From assembly GCA_003991915.1 (NCBI GenBank), contig RQTK01001033.1, positions 17,594 through 81,593 on the forward strand: a stretch of DNA of 64,000 nucleotides. Reading direction: 5' to 3'. Of the stretch, positions 26,201 through 60,900 are shown piece by piece. The stretch's first letter is position 1; each line of letters begins with the position of its first letter. The DNA is from Elysia chlorotica (lineage: Eukaryota; Mollusca; Gastropoda; Plakobranchidae). The notes beneath the pieces were generated by a model. It made no database searches, had not been told where the DNA came from, and saw only the letters and a list, made by a program, of their open reading frames with translations. The position numbers were made by a program, and so were the translations under genes.

Positions 26201-26773
26201 TTTGACCAGGAACTTTGTCAACGCTGACAATTTTGCTACAGTTATACAATCAATAAAACATGTTATGGTTTAGCTGCTCATTTTAGAGACGCTAAACCAT
26301 AACATTTCTTATTCTTTAGGCCTATATAACTTCCCCCAATCTATTATAACTGATTAGATCTATTTAACATGTTTTGTTGTGTGTGTGTGTGTTTTTTTTT
26401 TTTTATGAATGCTTCACCCGAAAACTGGCATGTTTTGTATTGTTTTGTATCCTTAGAGCTGCACTATACATTGTTGGGGGGTTCTTTGCACATAACTTAC
26501 AAAAAGTAGCTTGGACAGGATGTCTTCTGTTTCAGTAGGTCCGAATTTTTTTTTGCAAGATTGGACAGGGCAATGCAATGGCCATCACATTAACTACACC
26601 CCCTCCCGAATTATCTTATAAATGCACGTTGTTTATATTATGTAACAATCAGTCTTACCTCCATCAGAGAAGTCGCGAGCTATGTTACGTTTCGGACGTG
26701 ACAATGGAATTTTGTCTACCCACGAATACAATTCTTCTAGTTCTGATTCTTCGAGGACCTCCAAATCGTCCAT
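17103..26773 (-). CDS. SPEF1: Sperm flagellar protein 1 / CLAMP (SPEF1), complete
   Basis: Microtubule-binding protein of cilia (central-pair apparatus) and the cortical/apical cytoskeleton. Coding exons on the - strand: 26659-26773, then either 24273-24384 or 22273-22384, then 21070-21329, 20256-20300, 18595-18649, 18034-18127, 17103-17225. All junctions are GT/AG and phases agree, giving 267 aa (human SPEF1 is about 236). Residues about 10-115 form the calponin-homology domain (LYSWVDKIPLSRPKRN, RDFSDG, the HNY/HNF region, NWxxLNR, LNFQLTEDLI). The C-terminal coiled coil has the family signature EEKEQECLAKEETIQ joined to ILQAKVRRLEHLLHLK and IRIEDLQ. The start is the first ATG, with MDDLEVLEESELEEL leading into the CH domain. 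The middle linker is poorly conserved. The gene converges with the Ig/CCP gene and diverges from SLF2. Confidence 0.94.
18034..18127 (-). CDS. SPEF1: SPEF1 exon 6: coiled-coil entry
   Basis: Enters at phase 2, exits at phase 0 (donor ACAG|GTATGC). Contains LYEEKEQECLAKEETIQ, matching the EKEQELLASQETVQ region known from vertebrate SPEF1. Confidence 0.93.
18595..18649 (-). CDS. SPEF1: SPEF1 exon 5: linker
   Basis: 55 nt, acceptor TTCTTCTCTGTAG, donor GG|GTGAGT. Encodes a Pro/Gly/Asn-rich linker. Confidence 0.85.
19574..19613. repeat. (CT)n-(AG)n palindromic microsatellite
   Basis: A CT run passes through CAAG directly into an AG run, a self-complementary hairpin inside a SPEF1 intron. Confidence 0.85.
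20256..20300 (-). CDS. SPEF1: SPEF1 exon 4: 45-nt linker exon
   Basis: Phase 1 to 1, acceptor TTTTACACTCTAG, donor AAAG|GTAAGT. Encodes about 15 residues (MPNITSNNAGIKPK). Being a multiple of 3 it could be skipped without a frameshift. Confidence 0.85.
21070..21329 (-). CDS. SPEF1: SPEF1 exon 3: end of CH domain and linker
   Basis: Enters at phase 2 completing Arg, exits at phase 1 (donor ATTA|GTGAGT). KVFTKLNFQLTEDLIRELC through LVERFLMHLRSKIE is the last part of the SPEF1 CH domain; a polar linker follows. Confidence 0.93.
21468..21522. repeat. (AAT)n microsatellite
   Basis: ATAATAATA array in SPEF1 intron 2/3. Confidence 0.9.
22273..22384 (-). CDS. SPEF1: SPEF1 exon 2B: alternative CH-domain exon
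   Basis: 112 nt, acceptor CCTCTGCAG, donor AACAG|GTGACT, phase 1 in and phase 2 out. Reads VLVAEIVKYFMPKVIDVHNY then STPQKMQNWFLLNR, closer to vertebrate SPEF1 (VLVAEVIKFYFPK, QQKLSNWGHLNR) than its partner at 24273. The 112-nt length forbids using both copies, or neither, in frame. Confidence 0.9.
24273..24384 (-). CDS. SPEF1: SPEF1 exon 2A: alternative CH-domain exon
   Basis: 112 nt, acceptor CACTTTCAG, donor AACAG|GTACAA, phase 1 in and phase 2 out. Reads VMIAELIKHFLPHLVALHNF then TRKKIDNWTQLNR. It aligns gap-free with exon 2B over 38 residues but differs at many positions; the frame is fully open. It shows no sign of decay. Confidence 0.9.
24943..24967. repeat. (AT)n microsatellite
   Basis: Pure TA array at the end of the Penelope-like fragment. 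Confidence 0.9.
24970..25690 (-). mobile_element. Penelope-like element fragment with GIY-YIG region
   Basis: The - strand frame contains NIRKTFLNILEVCFPSRNKLHKI (N-terminal half quoted as NIRKTFLNIL), the Cys cluster CNCRDKAMCPLDDKC, VVYQATV and TYIGLTGN. These are the arrangement seen in Penelope-like retroelements just before and in their GIY-YIG endonuclease. The RT core and the rest of the nuclease are missing, so this is a truncated copy in SPEF1 intron 1. Confidence 0.75.
26260..26305. repeat. Perfect 15-bp stem-loop
   Basis: ATGTTATGGTTTAGC (26260-26274) and its exact reverse complement (26291-26305) flank a 16-nt loop, in SPEF1 intron 1. Function unknown. Confidence 0.8.
26659..26773 (-). 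CDS. SPEF1: SPEF1 exon 1 with start codon
   Basis: ATG at 26771-26773. MDDLEVLEESELEELYSWVD leads into KIPLSRPKRNIARDFSDG; donor GGAG|GTAAGA, phase 1, fitting both exon 2 versions. Confidence 0.94.
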
Positions 26774-26960
26774 ATTTTTTGTTACGACTGGCATGTTTGT
26801 AGTAATATTTTTATTGGTTAGTATTTCCAGGGTCTTTTAAATAAATTGAAAACGATAATATATCTTGATCCGATATATGAGAGATAGTGTTTTGGTCTTT
26901 GTGCTAGGTTCGCTCTGTAGTTTGGGTGGATCAGAGAGGCTCAAAACGAAAGACTTTTCA

Positions 26961-26972
26961 AACCGGAAGTTT
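26961..26972 (+). promoter_or_regulatory. ETS-type motif upstream of SPEF1
   Basis: ACCGGAAGT, a consensus ETS-factor site common in animal core promoters, about 190 bp upstream of the SPEF1 ATG. Only the motif is seen; use is inferred. Confidence 0.35.
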
Positions 26973-27710
26973 ACATTGTTGTCTTCGAGACCATTGTTCC
27001 CACAATCCATGGTAGTTAGCACATCTCTAGGTCGAAAACATTATAGAACTGTTTTAACTTTTTTTTCACCTAAAATATTTAATTTTTGTTGAATTGAAAG
27101 TTAAAGGGGTGTATATAAGCTCATAGAAACAAATTTTAGTTTATTGGTTACTGGTTATGAATACTCAAATTTATAATTAATTTATAATCCAGTTCACCGA
27201 GGGGTTAATAAAAGGGAATATTCTTATTCTTAAGAGGCATTTATTATGAGTATATTTTAACAGGAGGTGTGTATTTCACATCCATTCATTTCGCATCACA
27301 GCGGTGAGAAAAAAAGGAAACAAAATAAAACAATTATGTAATTTTAATAGAAAAGTAGAATTGCAGTGTACATCATTGTTTTGTTTTGTTTTTCTCTACT
27401 GGATCTGCAAAGTATGTTTCTAATCTATGATTTCATAATGCAGTTTTAACAAACATTTGCGTAATACATTTTTGTGTGAAATAAATGTAAACAAAAACAA
27501 AAACAATTATTCTAATAACAAATAATTATGTTTTGTGTGTGTGTTTTTTAAAGGGGAATGCTGATATTGTTTAGTGTGTAATTGGTGGTTTTTGTGCGTT
27601 CGTTGTTTTTTTTAAATTGAAGTGTGTGTTTGTTCTTGTTTTGCTTTAGTTGTTTGTTTTTTTTTGTTTTTTTTTTTTGTTTTTTTATGTGTGAGCGGGA
27701 AAAGGCACAT

Positions 27711-28992
27711 ACGAGGGCTGTCATACTAGAAGTAAGGTAAGTGAACCCGTGACCTTTAAACAACTTCACGCATTTTAAATCCGTAAACAGGAATTACACT
27801 ATTTTTTCGTCGGGCACCAAATGCTAAAGTTTGACCACCATTGTCGAGCGGAGGTTCAGTCACCATGGCAACAAAGATAGTTAATCTCATTTTCCAGTGG
27901 TCAAAGGATGATTTGAATCCAGAAGGAAGAATTCCTCCAGAATTAATGCAGAGTTGCTAAGTCTATATGGAGATGGTGTTCTAAGGCTAACACAAGTAAA
28001 GTTTGTGTGTCAAGATTTTCAAAACGGACAAGTAAGCGTTCAAGATAAGAATGATTAAATTATGTTGGGCACGCTCACCGTCTTCACATTCACAATACAA
28101 TGTCTAGCTTGTTGAGACTTTGATCCGTGAAAACAGAAGCATGGCGGTTCTACTTCTAGAACTTGCCATCAAAATAGGCATTTCTAAACCTGCCTTTCAA
28201 AATCAATAGATTTTAGTAATATATTAGCCCAATGTGTACAAAAGCAGCTGATCAAAGACCATGAGACGCAGCGATAGCAAGTGTCGGAGAATCTCCTTCA
28301 ACGCTTTAATGAGGAACGTGTAGCACTGGTATGACCTGGTGGAGACCACACGATTACCGGGTCGAGACCTGGACTCATCACAGTACCCCAGAATAAAAAA
28401 GGGTTCAATGATGTGGAGAGATCCATCCTCACCTGCCGCGAAATAGTTTAAATGCACCCTTCAGTCAAAAAACTGGTGGCCACTGTGTTTTGGAATGCAA
28501 GGGGCGTCCCCCTGGTTGACCTTGCAGGCTAGAAAATTACGTTTAATTCTTCTAGGCACGGTGAAATAAACTGCGTGAGGTAATACGACGAAACAGACCC
28601 GGGCGAGTGAACAAAGGAAACATTTTTCAACATGACAATGTCAGAGCCCATGAGGAAAAGATCACTTTAGATGGACATTCTACAGCACTCCTCTCCCCCC
28701 TTTCTCTTTATATCCTGATTTGGTCCCTTCAGATGTTTATCTGTTTGGCCCCTTCACACGAAACTTAATGGAGAAACGTTTTGATTCTGATGATGAGCTT
28801 ATCACAGCAAGGCTGAAAAGTTTTGACGCAATTTTGTAAGAGGGTATTATTTGATCTTCTCCCAAGGTGGAAAGCATTCATTGGTCAGCAAAACGGTTAC
28901 ATTGAAAAGTAGACTAACGGTGTGGACATGACTGTAATGTAAAATTTGTAAAATTTATTAAATTTGCCTTAATACTTCCTGACTTATGGCAT
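27711..28992 (+). mobile_element. Decayed mariner transposon
   Basis: The transposase is still readable in pieces on the + strand: ELLSLYGDGVLRLTQV (N-terminal domain), FNEERVALV, GSMMWRDPSSP (after the first catalytic Asp region), FQHDNVRAHEEK (second Asp), YPDLVPSDVYLFGPF (third Asp) and KRFDSDDEL. Frameshifts and stops separate them, so it is inactive. The ends show similar inverted termini (GTCATA..AGAAGTAAGG near 27720 and GCCATAAGTCAGGAAGTATT on the - strand near 28985). IS630/Tc1/mariner superfamily. Confidence 0.85.
27859..27872 (+). promoter_or_regulatory. RFX X-box-like sequence inside the mariner copy
   Basis: GTCACCATGGCAAC fits GTNRCC-NN-RGYAAC, the X-box bound by RFX factors at ciliary genes. 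It lies about 1.1 kb upstream of SPEF1 but overlaps the old transposase start (CCATGGCAAC), so it may be fortuitous. Confidence 0.25.
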
Positions 28993-29089
28993 CACTGTCT
29001 TATCTTTCTTCTGGGATAGCCATCGCACACAAAAGATCTTCTCCGAATCTCTTTCTCTGTCTCTGTCTCCATCTCTCCCACTCTCTGTC

Positions 29090-29095
29090 TGTCTT

Positions 29096-29154
<59 letters not shown>
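29090..29154. repeat. (CT)n microsatellite
   Basis: CT array with TTTCTCT interruptions, just right of the mariner copy. Confidence 0.95.
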
Positions 29155-29155
<1 letters not shown>

Positions 29156-29724
29156 AAAAATCTAAATACCCTTACAAAAGTCAGAATCAAAAATTAAAAA
29201 CTAAGGACTCCAGCTGAATACAAAGAAAAAACGAGTGCTTGGTGATCTCAAAACAGCGTTTTACTAAACAGAAAAGTAAAGTTTTATGGAATATGTGGGA
29301 TTCTCCATAGTTTACTATAAATTGCTTGATTCACAACTTCTGCTTATGCTCTTTCAATCAACCAATTTCTGATCAACGCCGAATATAATGAGTTCAACTA
29401 TTAATTGCAGTTTGTAGAAATATAATATTATTTACACACTAAATTTCCAAGAGTTTAGATATGATATTAGTTCTTCATATTAAAGGGAAAATACTTAAAT
29501 AAAAAAATTTAAAGATCTCTTTTGTTAATTTAAAATGATTGAGCTGAGAGGACGTCGTTTTTTTTTTTTTCGACAATCTGCAGCGTCCCTACTGGTTAAC
29601 GCGCTGCACATGGGAAGATGCCCACTTCCTAATTAAGATCGAAAGTGAAAGTGAAACAGACCAACTCATAATAATAAATCCCATTACAATCGATTGACGG
29701 GGGAAAGAAATTGCGAGGTAAACA

Positions 29725-30240
29725 TGAAGTGTAGATCTAGATATAGATTTTATCTAAAAAGAATCAGGACCAGACTGATATCTAGATCTAGAATAAAATA
29801 GATAAGCTAATTTTCAGAGATTTCACTAAATTTCCAGATCTAAATCTAGATCGAGGTTGAAGGCCGAGTCTAGATCTAAATCTAGGTCTAATACTAGTTA
29901 TTTTTTCCTCCAAATTAAACGCACTAGATCTATCCCGAGTCTAATGATCTAGATCTAGGTCTATATAAATCTGGTTCTAGATATAGTGTTTCTGTCTAAA
30001 TAATGGGTGCAAAGGCAGTGTATCACTAATGTTTTACGTTAAACAGTAAATAATCTTCCCTTACACCTAGGAAACTAAAAAATTAGAGACTACAGCTAGA
30101 ATCTAGATCTAACATACAAAGAGGCAGAAACACTAGATTTCGAAATCTATAAATGCGTATCCATAGACACTCCTGAGGATGATGATGTTACAAAGATATT
30201 TTGGATCAAGATTTAAACCTTGCAGACCTAGATCTAGATC
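29725..30240. repeat. AGATCT-palindrome-rich patch
   Basis: TAGATCTAGAT-like words recur many times, imperfectly and in both orientations (for example 29732, 29781, 29838, 29866, 29947, 30229). A similar cluster lies at 42965-43085. No gene is recognised in 29.2-31.1 kb. Confidence 0.75.
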
Positions 30241-31205
30241 TTGGCATGTAATTGCGGTAGCTTATTATGACTCATTGTATATATATGCAAGTCTTCTTAT
30301 TCGATGTGATTATTGTCACCCCCAAGGGTTCATTCTTACGATGAGTTGTGAGATACAATGAGGTTTTACTTACTGCAACTACATTAGAAGCCTTAAGTGC
30401 AAGTAATATGGTGATACGGTTTCAACTTGTAAGATGTGAAAATGAAAGCTTAGGACGAGTCGTAAGCTACTGCAACATTGTGCTAACGGCTATGAACATC
30501 AATTCAATTCAAAAAGCCATTGATTTTTATGAATGTTGGTTTCAATGAGCAATCCATTTTTTTTCTTTTCTCTCTGCTGAACAGCTTTATTATCAAGAAT
30601 TGCATTCAATCTCTGAAATTCAAATGTAGGACTTCTCAGTTTTCCTTTGGCTATAATGGCTAGCAGCACAAGATTTGGCGATGCCCATTCCTAAAAGGAG
30701 ACAATTTATAATTAAGTAATATAAATGATCCATTCCGCTATGCATAAGATTCCTCCAAAATTTCTCTTGAATCAAATTTGTTAGAAAAAAGAGCAAAATT
30801 TAATCATTCTTTGAAAATGCATCATCTACTAACTTAATGAAAATGTGTACAACAACAGTGCAAGATCAATGGTAATAAATTACAATACAACTCTGTGTGT
30901 GAATGTAAGGGAAAAAAAAGTACAAGAGGTTTATGGTTCAAATAATGAGAGATGCAAGTATACTCTCAAATAGCCAAGGTACATTTGAAAAGGTTTTTCA
31001 AGAATAATATTTTTATGGTGTTTTTCTGTTCCTTTAAATGTATAATTGGGAAATTATCTTTGCTGAAACATTTAATGAGATTTTGGTCAGCAAACTTTTC
31101 TAAGTAAGAAATACTAAGATGTTTGTAATGTTCTTTTAAAAAAAAAAAATTTTTTTTCATTAGATATCTAGATTGAATTGATTGGAGATTTTCCATGCTA
31201 GAAAA

Positions 31206-54492
<23,287 letters not shown>

Positions 54493-54527
54493 ATTTTTTT
54501 TGTTTTGTTTGTTTATTTTTTCATTTT

Positions 54528-54718
<191 letters not shown>

Positions 54719-54851
54719 GGTTGCATTACAAAAATGCATTGTGTATAATCAAAAGCTATGACTATAATACATGTGCCTGTACTGTTTGAAATAAAAAATG
54801 TCCATTTGTAAAATACATGTGCACATGAAAAGTTTGAATACAGAACCCTTA

Positions 54852-54857
54852 AATAAA
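54852..54857 (+). terminator. Candidate SLF2 poly(A) signal
   Basis: AATAAA in CCTTAAATAAAGAAC, about 360 bp after the stop; another lies at about 54790. Confidence 0.5.
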
Positions 54858-54869
54858 GAACAAGTTTTG

Positions 54870-57060
54870 TGTTAAATTTAATATCCTCATTAAGTAATAT
54901 TGAATGTACTTTGAAATGTAAAAACTGGGTATTGCTGAATATTATTTTCTAAAGCTGGAATACGCCCTATCAGATATGATTGTGGTAGGTGACATTCTGT
55001 CTCGGAGGTGATTGCAAAAAAGCACATAGGTCAGGATGACACTGAATAACTCTCAACATGTTTTGTCATTGTTTTTAATTACTGTGAAAGGAATGTTTTT
55101 CATTTGTTACTCCAGACAAGTATTTTAAATTACATTTCTTGAGAAACAAAAAGAGCTTTTGATTCTCTTGCTTTAGTTGTTGTAAGTTGAGATAAATTTA
55201 AAAAGTCAGTGCAAATTCCTGGGTTCCTTAAAATTTTCAAAGAAAATGAGGAGAAAAGAATAAGATGTAAGGATTTACGAAATAACATACTCTTGATTAC
55301 CAAATAAGGAGTAAACAAAATTTTCCTTATTTCTCGCTCAAAGATTAAAATATTTTGTAAGCGAATTGATCATAGATTTTTTTTATTTGCAAAAGAACCT
55401 AATTGATCATTTTTTTCCTTTCTTGATACAATTCTCAGTTTGATACACAAAGTTTATTTGTTATGCATTTATAAATTAAGTCAAAGTTGTCATTGCTCTC
55501 ATACTGATAATTATTTGCCAGTGTTAAAGTAACTGTTGAATTATAAACACTTATTCTATTTTTTTTTTGTTTTGAAAATAGCTCACTGATTTAACTTTTC
55601 TATAACATGAAAAAGTTGTTCCTTTTCTTCTTTTTTAAGGTTTGTAAATAGTATTTGAATACTTCAATTCAAGTTATTAACATTTTCCATTTCTGATTTT
55701 GATTATAAATAAATAATGTAAATTGTGGATTGTTTTTTTTGTTTTTTTCTGTCTATTTTTCTCTTATTTTGGATTTATATTTAATAACTGAACATTTTCA
55801 ATGGATTTAAACTTCACAATACAATGATGTTTCTCTAACCGAATGTCACATCCTAGTAGAAAGTAGTGTGGGGGCGATACGATTTCATACGTGAATATCA
55901 TCAAAACTGAGCATTAATGGGTACTACATTTACTACTTTTTCTAATGCTTGGTTATTTTGAGGCGAAATTTTTTTTGTTTAGAATGGCCAAAAATCTGTA
56001 TTTTCACTCTGGCACGCAATTAATTTATTTTTTTTAACTAACATCAAACTTTACTGACCAATGCGCACAGATTTAAGTGATTTCTGGTTTAAAGTAATTT
56101 TTATACTTATCGAAAATAATATAACAAAATTGAATATGTATCTTATACATTTCCTCTGAAAAATGTTACGCAACATTATACAAAGTAGTCAAGCACAGCC
56201 TTACTTGAATAAACCATTCAAACAGTATAATATTATTTCATAGCAAAATAGTGCAATATAAAATGAATGATACAAAACTAACTATTCAGTTTTCTGCTTA
56301 CACTCGTGTAATTCAAAAAGGCATAGCAAAAAAAAAAAAATGTATGTTACAAAGAAATAATTTGTCTCTTCAAAAGTTGAACCTGAGTAAGCATCAAATT
56401 TAGTTTTTAAAACCTTAGAAACGAATTGTATATAATTGTAAATAATTATAAGTTTGTTGTCATTAAGTCAAGTTGTCATGAAAATATACTTGAGGAATAA
56501 ATTAACATGTAGATGATTGTCAACATTTCAAAAGTAGTTTCGTTTAAGTAATAATACATCTTAGTGTCCACCGAAAATATTGATGAAGCTAGGTATGTCT
56601 CATCTTAACTTTCATGTGAGTTTTTTAAGGGTGTGTGTGTGTGTGTGGGAGGGTGGGGAGGGGGGTTGGGGGTAGAAATGGCAGTAATTTTCACAACGCA
56701 AAATATTAACACATTTGCATGTATAGAATCTACTCGCATCACCTGTTTGAGGTTATCATTTTCGGATCCCGTATTCTAGATGATTTCGTTTACATTAAAA
56801 TGGTTCTAAATGTACTGAATGAATCTTCTCATGAGCTCCACTTCAGGATTTGATATTAGCTTATGAAGTATCAGCGCCCATAAATAAGTGAATACAACTG
56901 AATGGTGTGGCAATGGTACGAGGATGGACACAGCGCAAATAGCAAACATATTTACCAAAAAATTACAGTTAAGATCTTAAGAATATTTTTGCTTCCAAAA
57001 AGATGAAATATTTCTTTATAAAATCACATTCCCTTTCAAGGTAAACTTGAAAATATTTAA
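54870..57060. other. Intergenic, no gene recognised
   Basis: AT-rich region between the convergent 3' ends of SLF2 and the MET-like gene; only short frames. It holds a GT/G-rich tract near 56.64 kb. Confidence 0.7.
56632..56674 (+). other. (GT)n followed by G-quadruplex-like tract
   Basis: A GT run leads into GGGAGGGTGGGGAGGGGGG and TTGGGGG: four or more G-runs with 1-2 nt loops. Confidence 0.7.
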
Positions 57061-57078
57061 GGCATTCTAACTATAATA

Positions 57079-57086
57079 AAGTTTAT
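57079..57086 (-). terminator. Candidate poly(A) signal of the MET-like gene
   Basis: TTTATT on the + strand (AATAAA on -), about 640 bp beyond the stop codon. Confidence 0.35.
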
Positions 57087-57725
57087 TACATTACAATATA
57101 ATATTATTTGTGTCTTCATATAATTTCTATCAACTCTTTGCTTCAGGAAACATGTTTGAATCTAGTAATTACACTGCAATTATAATTCATTCAAATATTA
57201 CAAAAAAAAATACAGGATTACTTTAACCTCCTTATTTATAAGTTGCATAAGTACGAAAGGCACAGCACTAAATTTTAATTTTTAATAATGAATAACATAA
57301 ATACAATATAAATGTTGTAGTACTTAAATAAAAAGAAAATTAACATTTTCAACACAAATGTTTTGGTTCTTTTTCATGGTGTATATGTTACAGTAAAACC
57401 TGGATACTAGTCCTCAAGAAAGGCTAAAAAAGTTCAGTTATTCCTGAGTAATTCTTGTTCCAATCTAAAGAGGAATTTCTAGGAAATATCTGACTTTTTA
57501 GGTATTTCCTGAGAAAGGCTAGTTTATGGGTTTGACCTATACAAATGCACAACGACTTAAGTAGCATTTTAAATCTTTCAAATTTTGTCATAAAAAATTC
57601 TTGAGATGACAAAATTTAATACTGATTGAATGAAAGTTTAGGCATCATGTTTAACACCCATTTTTAAGACAGATGTCATGGTTTACACTCTATACTTATT
57701 ACAAAAAATATCACAATGAAACTTG

Positions 57726-57957
57726 TCAAACACGGCTCAGTTTTGTCGTGCTATAAATATTCCCTCCCCCGTTATGCTGTCTGGGTGTGGCAGCCAGACC
57801 ACTGGAGTGCTGGTGCTCAAATGATGCTAAATCCCCAGCATTGGCATAAGTTTCATCATCCTCTGCCTCCAGAATCTCACTGAGTGTGCGCGACACAGTG
57901 GCAATGCCTGGGCGAGATTCATTCTCTGGAGACCAACAGCTCCGTAGCAGCTCGTAT
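57726..57957 (-). CDS. MET-like last exon: C-lobe end and tail
   Basis: Acceptor TTTTCACACCTCAG, phase 2. YELLRSCWSPENESRPG closes the kinase fold (CW and the structural Arg); the tail has DDETYANAGDL and ends STTKLSRV, a class-I PDZ ligand (S-x-V). Confidence 0.9.
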
Positions 57958-60900
57958 CTGAGGTGTGAAAAAAAAATTATTGTGGTTTGAAAAAGAGAAC
58001 TTAGACTGTTCTCCAATAACTTTTTGCTCCTAATTTCAAAAAAATTAATAATGAATCTAACAAAACCAAACACATTTTTAATTAATATTGTTTTTTGGCT
58101 TTTATTTCAAGATAAATATTGGCTTTTTTTTTTTTTCCAAAACCAAACACGTTTTAATAATATTTTTTTGGCTTTTATTTTATTTTATTTTTTAAGATTT
58201 ATGAAATATCATATATTAATATTAAATTACCTTTGGATGAACTATATATTTGCATACATGTATATAAAACAGACTTGCCAACATTACGCTTTGGGCATAA
58301 TTTATTACGCCAAATTACAGCAAATTACGCCTTACGGGCGGTGCCTGCCGCATAAAGGCTAGTAGAAAATAGAAAGGTGTATAACTTCAATTTCTAGCCA
58401 CTGATTCAGATGTGGTCCAGCAAAATAGACTTTATACAAACAATGTATTACCTACCATATCACAAGGTACTTTGATTTTCACTTATGCAATATTACCATA
58501 AGTTTAGTTTTATTGGTTAGTTTAATGTATGTCGATAGTCAACTTTTTTTTTTATATTAGCGTCCGGTAGTAATTTTTCGTTTGGGTTGTGTTCAACAGC
58601 GTAACACAGTGTCGATATCTGCATTGCAGGGCATTATTTGTTTTTATTTTGGGTTCCCAATGACAAAAATCATTATTACAGGGTTTGTAAAAAGAAATGT
58701 AATGTTCCTCTATGGTATTAATTAAATCAAAGATTTTTTTCTGCAGTAAATCTTTCTGTTTTAAACCGTTTCACAATTTTTCACCCATGAATATAATAAT
58801 ATTCAATATGCAATGCACCCTTTGTCACCCTTAATTAGTATTTAAATAAATTCATTATCCGCACTACTCCTCCAAATCTCTTTGAACTTGAAGACATGAT
58901 CATCCCTAATTATTACCAATAAGAAACTACATTTCAATTTTGTATCTTTATACCTTTAAAGCGGTGGCATTTTGTCAAAGGGACATCATATTCAAATTTT
59001 TTTAAAGTTTTAAGTTAGTCAAGAAGTATCACACCACGGTTCGTTTGTTTCCGGCATTTCACTTCTACAAAGTATCAAAAATTACTCTAAAAGGCAGTTG
59101 ATATTAGTCTGAGACAATATTCGCGTTGGCATGACATATTATAAATAAGGCAGCACTAGAAGGTATAAATTGCAATCAGAATCTTATAAGCAAGATGGAA
59201 GGTCGGTTAATCAAACTACTTACACATCGACTGATAAAGTATCTGGGCGGCCAAGAATGTATCCTTGGAGAATGTACTCGCTGACCCCTGCAGAGTCAGT
59301 TACTTCGTGGAAAGGGAGGCAACCTCTGGTAAGAAGTTCCCACACAAGAACAGCAAAGGACCACTGAAGACGAAATTGGATTTTATTGTTGAGTATAATT
59401 TGATATTTCCTTTGTTAATTTAAAAGTCTGAAATTTCAAACTTTTACTCATTAAGTATGCCAAAGTATTGAAATGTATTAGGCCTACTTCAATGAGGTTA
59501 AGAGCCTGGAGACATGCAAGAAAGAGCAAAACAGAATACAATTTTGATAATGTTTAGAACAAAGCAATTTTATCATGAAATAAAACACAAGATTAAATAG
59601 CTTATTTGTCTTCTCTTAGCTTACATTCAAAGGCTATTTTAGAAAAAAGAGAGAAGAAAACAGTTTGGCAGTATTCTGACAAAAAAAAAAAAATAATTGA
59701 ACTATTAATTTAAAGCAGTAACAAGTTGGTTATTATATATTGTAAAACTATTTGTAGCTATTAATGAAGATCAGAGTGTTCCGACTCATACCACATCAGT
59801 GCGCATGTCGTAGTAACCGTCCGTTAAGCTCTCAGGTGCCATCCAGCGAATAGGCAAGTATCTTTCCCGCGCTTGGTCATAGACATACTCGTCAGGATAG
59901 ATATCCCAGGAGAATGAAGCATCACTCAGTTTTACTACTGAATACTCATCGATCCTAATGTTTAAAAAAAAATAAGGAAACATATGAGGTGTTGATATGA
60001 TCAAGCCAAATAATTCATTTTAGTGTTAGTAATAATTAAATTAAAGACTTAAAAAAAAATTATTTAGGTTAAATCACTTAAAATGTTTTAAAAATCGTTT
60101 TAATAATTTCTGCAACACAGTTTTCAAAAAGTTAATCATAATGAGTGTAAACATATATTAATTTTATTTGTTTTCAACATTATTATGGTAAACATGAAAC
60201 AGATTGAGCTGGCTAAAAGAGGATAAAATGAGTAAAAGGGGAAAAACAAGCACCTTTCCGCAGCAAATTAACAGAGTTTAGGTTTAGATTAAAAAATTAT
60301 TTCTTTCACTATAATAAGCACACTTATTTAAAACTTTTTTTTCTGGCTGTTTACTCTTTTAAAACTTGTCAGATATTTCCAGGTACATGGTCTTTTTTTT
60401 ACCTTGTTTAGATGTATAAGATTAACCCTGCAATCAAGTTCATGTTTGGATACACTTAAACAATGGTATGAGGAAAAGACAATTATCACAAATGTTCAAG
60501 TTTCTTTATTATGAATATTCTTCATCCAATGGTAATCATTAAACTAACTTTTGTTGAGAAAAGAACACTTGACTGAGAGATAAACTCTAGAATTTACTCG
60601 CAGCAGTTAATTTCAAAGTTGCCTAGTCTAGAAAGATATAATCTGATACAGTTATGATCAAGTAAATAGTATGCTATTTTTTTTTAAACAATGATGCAGA
60701 ATTCAGTCTCCAATAAACATATATTATAATGAGATTATCATTATGTTAAATAGAGACCAAAAATAATACTGTATTAGGAAGCCTATACACAATTTTTTTT
60801 AATGGGAAAAGGCACATTAAGGAACCTTCATCTGCCTCAGAATACAAGTATATGCAAGTCCTACAATATTAGTATCTGTGCGCAACTCAAAAGACCTTAA

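Noticed and set aside
26837-27092. Overlapping frames just upstream of SPEF1
   Set aside because: No domain; better explained as promoter or 5' UTR sequence.
30179-30548. Two consecutive + strand frames upstream of SLF2
   Set aside because: No recognised domain, in AGATCT-rich and AT-rich sequence, no convincing splice sites.
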